Origin: Acidiferrobacterales bacterium
GTDB taxonomy: Bacteria; Pseudomonadota; Gammaproteobacteria; Acidiferrobacterales; Sulfurifustaceae
Direction: 5' to 3'
Assembly: GCA_919902095.1 (NCBI GenBank)
Contig: CAKKQL010000167.1
Coordinates: 1 to 6,465 of the forward strand
Length of the DNA stretch: 6,465 nt
In this document: positions 1-6,162 of the stretch, piece by piece
Position numbering within the stretch: the stretch's first letter is position 1
How the letters are laid out: each line of letters opens with the position of its first letter
The notes under the pieces: generated by a model
What the model was told of the DNA's origin: nothing
The model's database searches: none
What the model saw: the letters and a program-made list of their open reading frames with translations, nothing else
Position numbers and translations under genes: made by a program

Positions 1-259
1 TCTCAATATCCGTCGTACCTCCAGCGCCAAGGGCATAGACATCGACGCTCCCGAGTGCCCGATATACGCGGGCCCTCGCTTCTCCTTTGGCTGAGATGTG
101 GCCTTTTTTCGTCAGCCTGACCAGACGACGTTGCAACGTGCGGCGACTGACGATCTTGGCCAAGGCCTTGGACAGATCGACGATGCCAACCCCCCCCTGA
201 TGGCGGGCAATCTCAGCTGCAATTCGGGCATCCAGGTCTTCAGGTAGTTTTTTTGGCAT
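1..259 (-). CDS. Partial winged-helix/HTH protein, probable N-terminus of a Fic-family protein
   Basis: This leftward reading frame stays open for 86 codons from an ATG at 259 to the window edge, so the C-terminus is missing. The visible protein begins MPKKLPEDLDARIAAEIARH. It then has an HTH-like stretch (about residues 24-58) with the core SRRTLQRRLVRL at 38-49, followed by KKGHISAKGEARARVYRAL at 51-69, which reads as the wing. The SRRTLQRRL...G.I...G.ARA..YR pattern is what I know from the N-terminal DNA-binding domain of many proteobacterial Fic proteins, where a linker and the Fic AMP-transferase domain follow; that domain would lie outside the window. The HTH nature is well supported, the Fic assignment is inference, and another HTH regulator is possible. 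No Shine-Dalgarno is visible before the ATG. An eight-G run (190-197) lies inside the coding frame at residues 21-24. Operator-like boxes immediately upstream suggest autoregulation. Confidence 0.6.
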   Translation of the reverse strand, partial: MPKKLPEDLDARIAAEIARHQGGVGIVDLSKALAKIVSRRTLQRRLVRLTKKGHISAKGEARARVYRALGSVDVYALGAGGTTDIE

Positions 260-270
260 GATTGGTATAT

Positions 271-392
271 TTTTTGGCGCGGTTTATATTAAATTTAACT
301 CTTTATTTATAGGTAAATTAACAATATCGCGCCAAAAGATTAGTATAACTGGCGCGATATGTCAATTTGCGCGCCAAATAATGGCGCGTATT
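271..392. promoter_or_regulatory. AT-rich control region with five alternating GGCGCG boxes
   Basis: The hexamer GGCGCG occurs at 276-281 (+), 328-333 (-), 351-356 (+), 370-375 (-) and 383-388 (+), so orientation alternates at every copy. Several copies share flanks: TTTTGGCGCG in the first two, GGCGCGATAT in the second and third, TTTGGCGCG in the fourth. Such boxes stand out because the surrounding DNA is AT-rich (49 G+C in 261-410). The nearest box lies 17 bases upstream of the leftward HTH gene's ATG at 259. I infer an operator region bound by that gene's own product, probably overlapping its promoter. No single -35/-10 pair is convincing here because many AT-rich hexamers compete. Confidence 0.5.
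324..360. repeat. Perfect 10-bp inverted repeat within the operator cluster
   Basis: ATATCGCGCC at 324-333 is the exact reverse complement of GGCGCGATAT at 351-360, with 17 bases between. This is the best-matched pair of the five boxes and has the form of a dimer-binding site; box centres are about 27 bp apart. Confidence 0.6.
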
Positions 393-484
393 GAGTTATT
401 TTGCGTTATTCCCGATTCCCAGGATGTGCCAAAATTTTTTGACTGCATGGAAGTTTATTCAGTGTAAATCGGAGAGACACAGGG

Positions 485-508
485 GTGGTGTTGTGGATAT
501 AACACCAC
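485..508. repeat. Inverted repeat, 8-bp arms
   Basis: GTGGTGTT (485-492) and AACACCAC (501-508) are perfect inverted arms around an 8-base loop. The sequence after the stem on the + strand (GATTTAAC) is not a clear U-tract, so I do not call it a terminator. It could be a recombinase or regulator site near the end of an inserted element. Confidence 0.45.
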
Positions 509-523
509 GATTTAACTAGAAAA

Positions 524-553
524 ATACCAACTGAGGTCGATTTAGACCGGTAT
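524..553. repeat. Bulged stem-loop
   Basis: Outer arms ATACC (524-528) and GGTAT (549-553) and inner arms GGTC (535-538) and GACC (545-548) pair around a six-base loop. There is a one-sided six-base bulge (529-534). Its role is unknown. It lies just before the first tRNA-end repeat, where an integrative element would be expected to have accessory binding sites. Confidence 0.3.
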
Positions 554-575
554 ACGTGGGTGGACTCCGACGCCG

Positions 576-595
576 AATCCTCTAGGGCGCGCCAT
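576..595 (+). repeat. tRNA 3'-end fragment, direct repeat copy A (probable attachment-site core)
   Basis: This is AATCCTCTAGGGCGCGCCAT, repeated exactly at 786-805. It parses as a tRNA 3' end: the close of the T loop (with preceding CG, CGAAT), 3' T stem CCTCT, 3' acceptor strand AGGGCGC, discriminator G and CCA at 592-594. The implied 5' acceptor strand GCGCCCT is like that of gammaproteobacterial tRNA-Arg genes. That sequence does not occur at the expected distance upstream, so this is a fragment and not a gene. A duplicated tRNA 3' end is the usual product of integration by a tyrosine-recombinase element. Confidence 0.6.
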
Positions 596-637
596 CCAAG
601 ACAAAAGGCCCCCTCATGGGGCCTTTTGTCTTGGATG
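593..637 (+). terminator. Strong intrinsic terminator, 20-bp perfect stem
   Basis: Arms 593-612 and 618-637 are perfect reverse complements with a five-base loop (613-617). The stem contains the GGCC core, and the downstream arm continues TTTTGTCTT, as in terminators after tRNA genes. The left arm begins inside the CCA of tRNA fragment A, so the terminator appears to be native to that tRNA. Because the stem is symmetrical it can also act on leftward transcription, with AAAAGGCC providing the complementary T-run. It would insulate the large downstream gene from readthrough. Confidence 0.7.
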
Positions 638-785
638 AGGGGCTTCTATAGACATTCGAACCTCTGACCGCTCATTACAAGCCATAGGTTCGACCACCCC
701 GCCGGAGGCGCCGGGGTGGGACGCGCTTTTAGCGCGGCTCCGAGTCGCGCAGCGATGAGGGGCGAAGCACAGGGATGTGCGCAGC
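638..785. other. Hairpin-rich mosaic segment between the two tRNA-end repeats
   Basis: No convincing gene is present. The segment holds an 8-bp inverted pair TCGAACCT (656-663) and AGGTTCGA (686-693) and a GC-rich pair CCACCCCG (694-701) and CGGGGTGG (712-719). There is also a compact hairpin CGCGCT (722-727), TTT loop, AGCGCG (731-736). It is probably a remnant of a mobile or dispersed repeat tied to tRNA ends. Short minus-strand frames of 63 and 77 codons cross it but look like chance products of repeat DNA. Confidence 0.4.
654..681 (-). other. tRNA-like 3'-half fragment (anticodon loop to T loop)
   Basis: Read on the minus strand from 681 down to 654, the 28 bases divide exactly like a tRNA. 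They give a 7-base loop CTTGTAA (anticodon TGT in place), 3' stem TGAGC, a short variable region GGTC, 5' T stem AGAGG and T loop TTCGAAT. AGAGG pairs with the CCTCT found in both direct repeats. No matching 5' anticodon stem (GCTCA) or D arm precedes it, so no functional tRNA is encoded. The TGT anticodon would mean Thr, while the acceptor end in the repeats is Arg-like, so its identity is unresolved. Such a short match could be partly chance. Confidence 0.35.
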
Positions 786-805
786 AATCCTCTAGGGCGC
801 GCCAT
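786..805 (+). repeat. tRNA 3'-end fragment, direct repeat copy B
   Basis: This is an exact 20-base copy of 576-595, offset by 210 bp. The match stops at both flanks: 785 C versus 575 G, and 806 T versus 596 C. Unlike copy A it is not followed by a terminator but by TTCATCTA and a nine-C run (813-821). It could be the outer boundary of an older tandem insertion, or the original target scar next to core chromosome. Confidence 0.6.
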
Positions 806-919
806 TCATCTACCCCCCCCCAAGACGCTCCTTTTTGAAGCCTTTCCGCGCCAGATATCCAACAACAAATCCTACACATATTCTTGAGTAATATACTCGG
901 GTATTACGTGTGTGCCTGA

Positions 920-936
920 AAAACCAAGCTGCACGG
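920..936 (+). repeat. Leader direct repeat, copy 1
   Basis: AAAACCAAGCTGCACGG matches 1057-1073 at 16 of 17 positions. Its GCACGG end also occurs at 952-957, 21 bp from the copy here, about two helical turns. Confidence 0.45.
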
Positions 937-1056
937 AGTTTTGCCCGCAAGGCACGGAACTTGCTGAATCTAAATAGAGACTATCCTTAGCTTTTGGAAG
1001 GGTTTTAGCTCACGACGCGTCTTAACTACAGCTGCCTGTTGCTGACGCGCGGTTAG

Positions 1057-1073
1057 AAAACCAAGCAGCACGG
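1057..1073 (+). repeat. Leader direct repeat, copy 2, next to the ribosome binding site
   Basis: AAAACCAAGCAGCACGG differs from copy 1 by one base. It sits directly against the ribosome binding site. Its AACC (1059-1062) can pair with GGTT (1051-1054), and its ACGG (1070-1073) with CCGT (1079-1082), leaving GAGAG in the loop. A protein or RNA structure here could affect translation of the gene at 1090. Confidence 0.45.
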
Positions 1074-1078
1074 GAGAG
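1072..1078 (+). promoter_or_regulatory. Ribosome binding site for the large gene
   Basis: GGGAGAG ends 11 bases before the ATG at 1090, a slightly long but workable spacing. An in-frame TAG at 1054-1056, with no ATG, GTG or TTG between it and 1090, fixes the start at 1090. Confidence 0.6.
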
Positions 1079-1089
1079 CCGTACCAGGC

Positions 1090-4000
1090 ATGTCCACTAC
1101 GACGAACGCGCGTTCGGCGGTAAATCTGCAAAAGTTGCATGACTTGCACGTCGCCTCGTTGCGCCTGTTGGGACTGCTCACGGTCCACGGAGTTGAAGAG
1201 GAGTTGCTGCAAAAGGGTATCGAGTCGCTCACAGCGCTGATCGGGGCGCACTACGGCGCCATCGGCGTGCTCGACGAAGCCGGGCGGCTCAAGCAGTTCG
1301 TCTACACCGGCCTCACGCCCGAGGAGGCCGCGCGCATCGGCCACCTGCCCGAGGGCAAGGGGCTGCTCGGCGTCGTCATCCACGAAGACCACGCGCTACG
1401 GCTCGACGACATGACGCGCGACCCGCGCGCCGTCGGTTTCCCGCCGAACCACCCGCCCATGAAGCGCCTGCTCGCCGTGCCGGTGTCGCACGGGGGTGCG
1501 GTGTACGGGCGCGTGTACCTGAGCGAAAAACTGGACGGTACGCCGTTCACCGACGAGGACGAACAGCTCGTCACGCGCTTCGCCGAGGCGCTGGCGCTGA
1601 CCTTGCGCTTCCACCGCACCGAAGCCGAACGCCGGCGGGCGCATACCGTCCTGAAGGATGTGGCGCACGCGGTGTCTTCCGTCACCGGCTCCGGGTTTTT
1701 CCGCTCGCTGGTGCTCGACCTCGCGAAGGCGTTGCGACTGGACTACGTGTTCGTGGGCGAGGTCAGCCCACAAGACGAACGCATCATCCAGACCCTCGCC
1801 TTCTGCAACCACGGGCAAATCGCCGACAACATCGAATACCAGCTCGCGCCGGCCACCGCCTGCGGCAGCGTGGACTGCAAGACGGTATGCTATTTCCCGG
1901 ACGGTGCGCAGAAGCTCTATCCGGAAGACAAAATCCTGCGCGAGTTTCAGGTGGAGGCGTTCATCGGTCACCCGTTGCTCGATGCTTCTGGAAAAGTGTT
2001 GGGGCTGCTTGCGGTCATGCACGGCAAGCCGATTCCCGACCATGGGCACGTCCAGTCGTTGCTGCAGATCTGCGCCGCGCGCGCCGCGAGCGAGCTCGAA
2101 CGCCTGCACGCCGACAAGGCGCGCCACCATGCCGAGCAGGCGCTGCGCGCCAGCGAGGAAGACCTGCGGGCGCTGGCGGAGAACGCCAACGACGGCATTC
2201 TGGTGAACAGCAACGGCCAGCATGTATTCGCCAACCAGCGGCTGGCCGGCATGCTCGGTTACAGCCTCGAGGAACTGCGCCACACCGGCATCAGGGAGTT
2301 GGTGCATCCGGACGAATACGACAAAGTCGCCAGCCGCTTCCGCGCGCGCCTGGTCGACGAAGCGGTCCCGTCCCAGTACGAGACCGTGTTCGTGACCAAG
2401 AACGGTGCCGCCCTCCCGGTCGAAATCAATGCCACCAAAACCGTCTGGCAGGGCCGGCCCGCGGGACTGGTGTTCATCCGCGACATCCGCGAGCGCAAAC
2501 AGGCGGAAGCCGAGATGCGCAAACTCGTGAGCGCCGTCGAACAGACCGCCGACGCCGTCGTCGTCACCGACGCCGACGGCTTCATCGAATACGTCAACCC
2601 GGCGTTCGAGCAGCATACCGGCTACCGGCGCGAGGAGGTCATCGGACGCACGCCATCGGTCGTGAAGTCAGGCTGGCACGACAAGGCGTTCTACCGCGAC
2701 CTCTGGGCGACGCTCAAGCGTGGCGAGGTGTTCCGCGCGGTGTTCGTCAACCGGCGCAAGGACGGCACGCTGTTCCACGAGGAAAAGACCATCACCCCGC
2801 TCAAGGACGCCGCCGGGCGCATCACGCACTTCGTCTCCGCCGGACGCGACATCACCAAACGCATGCACGCGGAAAAAGCGTTGCGGGAGAACAACGAAAT
2901 CCTGGAGCGGATTTTCGCCAGCACCCACTTCTGCATCGCTTACCTTGACCGCGACTTCAATTTCATCCGCGTAAACGACGCATACGCCAAGGCCTGCGGC
3001 GACTCACCCGAACATTTTCCGGGCAAGAACCATTTCCAGTTGTATCCGCACGCCGAGAACCAGGTCATCTTCCGGCGCGTGGTGCAGACCGGCGAACCGT
3101 TCACGGCCGTCGCCAAGCCATTCGAGTTCCCGGACCACCCGGAATGGGGCGTGACCTACTGGGACTGGACGCTGCAGCCACTGAAGAACGCCGAGGGCAA
3201 CGTCGAGGCGCTGCTGTTCATGCTGCTGGATGTCACCGAGCGCAAGCGCGCCGAGGCGGCGTTGGCGCGGACCGCGTCCGAGTGGACCTACTCGATGGAT
3301 TTCATCGAGGACGCGCTCTACCTGATCGACCTCGACGACCGGGTGGTCCGCGCCAACCGCGCGTTCTACCGTCTCACCGGCCTGACGCCGGAGCAGACCC
3401 TCGGCCACGACATCACCGTGCTCATGCACCCGCAGGGCGAGCCCGTGCCCTGCCCGGTGTGCATGGCGCGCCGGGAGCGGCGTGACGCCATGATCGTCAT
3501 GGAGGCCAACCATCCCGACAACCCCACCGGCCGGCCCATCGAGATCACGGTGCACATAGTGCGCGACCAGGAGGGCAAGCCGGTAAGCGTGCTCATGGGT
3601 ATCCATGACCTGACGCGCACCCGGCAGATGGAAAGTGAACTCCGCCACAGCCAGGCCAGCCTGCTCGAGGCCCAGCGCATGGCCCGCCTCGGCAACTGGG
3701 ACTGGGACCTCACCAGCGGCGCGCTCACCTGGTCGGGCGAGCTTTTCCGCATTTTCGGGCTGGACCCGCGGGCGTCCGCGCCCACGGCTGAGGAATTCCT
3801 TCAGGCGGTGCACCCGGACGACCGCGCCCGCGTCAGCGCGACAGCGCGGCTGGCGATCGAGAGCGGCGAGCCGTTCAGCCTCGACTTCCGCATCGTCCTG
3901 CCCGACGGCACGGTGCACATCGTGCACGAGGAAGCGGAGGTCGTACGCGACAAGGTGGGCAAGCCAATGCACATGCTCGGTACGACACAGGACATCACCG

Positions 4001-6162
4001 AGCGCATGCGCTCGGAGCAGGAAGCCCGGCGTACGCAGCGGTTTCTCGATTCCGTGGTTGAAAACCTGCCCAACATGCTGTTCGTCAAGGACGCCAAAGA
4101 CCTCCGCTTCGTGCGCTTCAACCGCGCCGCCGAGGAACTGCTCGGTTATTCGCGCACGGAGATGCTCGGCAAGGGCGATCACGACTTCTTCCCCAAGGAC
4201 GAAGCCGACTTTTTCAACATCATGGACCGCGAGGTGCTGAACACCGGCGAGCTGATGGATATCCCCGAGGAGCACGTGCGCACCCGCCACCGCGGCACGC
4301 GCCTGCTGCACACCCGGAAAATCCCGATCCTCGACGAACGGGGACAGCCGCTGTATCTCCTCGGCCTCTCCGAGGACATCACCGAGCGCAAGCAGGCCGA
4401 AAGCATGCTCGCGCGCCTCGGCCGCATCCTCGACAGCTCGTCGAACGAAATCTACGTGTTCTGCGCCGAGAGCCTGCGCTTCATCCAGGCGAACCAGGGC
4501 GCACAGCACAACCTCGGCTACAGCCTGGAGGAGCTGAAAAACCTGACGCCGCTCGACATCAAACCGGACTTCAGCCACGAAAGCTTCGAGGCATTGCTCG
4601 CGCCGCTGCGCCGCGGCGAACAAGAGGTGCTTGCGTTCGTCACCAGCCACCGGCGCAAGGATGGCAGCCTGTATCCGGTCGAGGTGCGCCTGCAGCTCGC
4701 GCGCACCGAGTCGCCGCCGGTATTCGTCGCCATCATCCAGGACATCACCGAGCGGCGCCAGGCCGAGGAACGGCTGAGCTTCCTTGCCTACCACGACACG
4801 CTCACCGGCCTGCCGAACCGCGCGCTGCTGCTCGAACGCCTGCAACAGGCGATGGTCGACGCCGAGCGCGTCAACCGCCTGGTGGCGGTCATGTTTCTCG
4901 ACCTCGACCGCTTCAAGGTCATCAACGACACCCTCGGGCACCACATCGGCGATGCGCTGCTCAAGGGCGTGGCCGAGCGGTTGCAGACGTGCGTGCGCCC
5001 GGGCGACGTCATCGCGCGCCTCGGCGGCGACGAGTTCACCGTGATCCTCGCCAACGTCGCGCACGTGGACGACGTGGCGCGCGTGGCGCGCAAGATTCTC
5101 GACAATTTCGTACAGCCGTTCCGGGTGAACAGTCGCGATCTCTTCACCACCACCAGCATCGGCATCACGATCTTTCCGTTCGACGTGCACGACGCCGAGG
5201 GCCTGCTCAAGAATGCCGACGCCGCCATGTATCACGCCAAGGAGTCGGGCCGGAACATCTTCAAATTCTTCACCTCCGAACTCAACGTGCGCGCCGAGCG
5301 GCGGCTCAAGCTCGAAACCGCCCTGCGCCAGGCGCTCGCCAAACAGGAACTCAGCGTGCACTACCAGCCGCAGGTGGACCTGAAGAGCGGGCGCATCGTC
5401 GGCATGGAGGCGCTCGCCCGCTGGCAGCATCCGGAGCTGGGTCAGGTGCCACCGATCGAGTTTATTCCGGTGGCGGAGGAAACCGGGCTCATCCTGCCGA
5501 TCGGCGCGTGGGTGCTGCGCGAGGCCTGCCGCCAGACCAAGGCCTGGCACGACACCGGTTTCCCGCCGATGCAGATTGCCGTGAATATCTCCGGCAAGCA
5601 GTTGCTGCAAAAAAACTTCCCGGAGCAGGTGCAGGCCATCCTGCGCGAAACCGGACTCGCCGCGCGCCACCTCGACCTGGAACTGACCGAGAGCATTCTC
5701 ATGGTCGACGCCGGCGGCGCCGCCGCCGCCATGCAGGCGCTGCACGCGCTGGGCGTGTCGTTCTCGATGGACGACTTCGGCACCGGTTATTCGTCGCTCG
5801 CCTACCTCAAGCGCTTCCCGATCGACATCCTCAAGATCGACCGCTCGTTCGTGCGCGACCTCGCCACCGACCCGAACGACGTCGCCATCGTCAAGACCAT
5901 CATCGCCATGGCGCACACGCTTGAGATGCGCGTCATCGCCGAGGGCGTTGAGACCCACGAGCAGCTGGCGTTCTTGCGCGCCCAGGGCTGCGACGGTTCG
6001 CAGGGCTATTACTGCAGCAAGCCGCTCACGGCCGACGATTTCACCGAACTGCTCGCGGACTGGAAACGCGTGAGCCTCGGCAAGTGCCGCCTCGATAAGC
6101 CCCGGCGCCGGCCCGTCCGTGCGCGCGCCGCCCGGGGTCCGGCGCGCCGGATCAAGAAATAA
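1090..6162 (+). CDS. GAF-GAF-PAS(x7)-GGDEF-EAL bifunctional c-di-GMP synthase/phosphodiesterase
   Basis: This is a 1690-residue soluble protein with no signal peptide or membrane segment, predicted to make and degrade cyclic di-GMP in response to several signals. Domains in order: GAF1 ~28-175, GAF2 ~190-337, PAS1 ~358-470, PAS2 ~480-596, PAS3 ~600-720, PAS4 ~726-848, PAS5 ~855-975, PAS6 ~980-1103, PAS7 ~1108-1226, GGDEF ~1230-1395, EAL ~1400-1658. Each PAS ends in a linker of the DITERKQAE type. The GGDEF domain keeps FLDLDRF (D1271, D1273), NDTLGH, GGDEF at 1312-1316 and an RxxD inhibitory site R1303-D1306. The EAL domain keeps E1440, N1499, E1531, D1561/D1562, K1582, E1618, E1621 and Q1638, so it should be active. 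GAF1 has H121 and Y143 spaced like the DevS/DosT haem pocket. GAF2 has C258, C263 and C267; PAS4 has C788-P-V-C791. The last 32 residues include 15 Arg/Lys. Domain calls are firm; the signals sensed are inference. Confidence 0.95.
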   Translation: MSTTTNARSAVNLQKLHDLHVASLRLLGLLTVHGVEEELLQKGIESLTALIGAHYGAIGVLDEAGRLKQFVYTGLTPEEAARIGHLPEGKGLLGVVIHEDHALRLDDMTRDPRAVGFPPNHPPMKRLLAVPVSHGGAVYGRVYLSEKLDGTPFTDEDEQLVTRFAEALALTLRFHRTEAERRRAHTVLKDVAHAVSSVTGSGFFRSLVLDLAKALRLDYVFVGEVSPQDERIIQTLAFCNHGQIADNIEYQLAPATACGSVDCKTVCYFPDGAQKLYPEDKILREFQVEAFIGHPLLDASGKVLGLLAVMHGKPIPDHGHVQSLLQICAARAASELERLHADKARHHAEQALRASEEDLRALAENANDGILVNSNGQHVFANQRLAGMLGYSLEELRHTGIRELVHPDEYDKVASRFRARLVDEAVPSQYETVFVTKNGAALPVEINATKTVWQGRPAGLVFIRDIRERKQAEAEMRKLVSAVEQTADAVVVTDADGFIEYVNPAFEQHTGYRREEVIGRTPSVVKSGWHDKAFYRDLWATLKRGEVFRAVFVNRRKDGTLFHEEKTITPLKDAAGRITHFVSAGRDITKRMHAEKALRENNEILERIFASTHFCIAYLDRDFNFIRVNDAYAKACGDSPEHFPGKNHFQLYPHAENQVIFRRVVQTGEPFTAVAKPFEFPDHPEWGVTYWDWTLQPLKNAEGNVEALLFMLLDVTERKRAEAALARTASEWTYSMDFIEDALYLIDLDDRVVRANRAFYRLTGLTPEQTLGHDITVLMHPQGEPVPCPVCMARRERRDAMIVMEANHPDNPTGRPIEITVHIVRDQEGKPVSVLMGIHDLTRTRQMESELRHSQASLLEAQRMARLGNWDWDLTSGALTWSGELFRIFGLDPRASAPTAEEFLQAVHPDDRARVSATARLAIESGEPFSLDFRIVLPDGTVHIVHEEAEVVRDKVGKPMHMLGTTQDITERMRSEQEARRTQRFLDSVVENLPNMLFVKDAKDLRFVRFNRAAEELLGYSRTEMLGKGDHDFFPKDEADFFNIMDREVLNTGELMDIPEEHVRTRHRGTRLLHTRKIPILDERGQPLYLLGLSEDITERKQAESMLARLGRILDSSSNEIYVFCAESLRFIQANQGAQHNLGYSLEELKNLTPLDIKPDFSHESFEALLAPLRRGEQEVLAFVTSHRRKDGSLYPVEVRLQLARTESPPVFVAIIQDITERRQAEERLSFLAYHDTLTGLPNRALLLERLQQAMVDAERVNRLVAVMFLDLDRFKVINDTLGHHIGDALLKGVAERLQTCVRPGDVIARLGGDEFTVILANVAHVDDVARVARKILDNFVQPFRVNSRDLFTTTSIGITIFPFDVHDAEGLLKNADAAMYHAKESGRNIFKFFTSELNVRAERRLKLETALRQALAKQELSVHYQPQVDLKSGRIVGMEALARWQHPELGQVPPIEFIPVAEETGLILPIGAWVLREACRQTKAWHDTGFPPMQIAVNISGKQLLQKNFPEQVQAILRETGLAARHLDLELTESILMVDAGGAAAAMQALHALGVSFSMDDFGTGYSSLAYLKRFPIDILKIDRSFVRDLATDPNDVAIVKTIIAMAHTLEMRVIAEGVETHEQLAFLRAQGCDGSQGYYCSKPLTADDFTELLADWKRVSLGKCRLDKPRRRPVRARAARGPARRIKK

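Larger units (their letters stand above)
806..1089 (+). promoter_or_regulatory. Leader/promoter region of the large c-di-GMP gene
   Basis: The 284 bases hold no gene I can support. The most promoter-like sequence is TATACT (892-897), inside a small palindrome GAGTA-ATA-TACTC (886-898). Its expected -35 position has no good match, so the promoter may need an activator or another sigma factor. A second inverted pair, GTAATA (888-893) and TATTAC (902-907), overlaps it. A hairpin GCAAG (947-951)/CTTGC (960-964) and a 17-bp direct repeat (separate entries) lie further down. The leader from the TATACT region to the ATG would be roughly 190 bases, long enough for RNA-level control, but I do not recognise a known riboswitch. 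Confidence 0.35.

Noticed and set aside
258..467. 69-codon plus-strand frame beginning MIGIFFG
   Set aside because: Its start overlaps the ATG of the leftward HTH gene, it runs through the operator-like boxes, and it has no ribosome binding site or known family.
519..594. Complete tRNA gene ending at the CCA of repeat copy A
   Set aside because: The expected 5' acceptor strand GCGCCCT, D arm and anticodon arm are missing from the 76 bases before the CCA.
560..805. CRISPR array or integron attC sites
   Set aside because: There are only two repeat copies, 210 bp apart and without regular spacers. The repeat matches a tRNA end, and no integron-type core sites were found.
614..879. Minus-strand frames of 63 and 77 codons across the repeat junction
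   Set aside because: They read through the terminator, the tRNA fragments and the hairpins. Their composition follows repeat DNA, so they are most likely not genes.
914..1089. Cyclic-di-GMP riboswitch in the leader of the large gene
   Set aside because: It would fit the gene's function and the leader has short hairpins, but I could not match the conserved GEMM core. A covariance-model search would settle it.
1396..2616. 406-codon open frame on the minus strand opposite the GAF and PAS1 region
   Set aside because: Same GC-rich shadow effect, with no domain and no ribosome binding site context.
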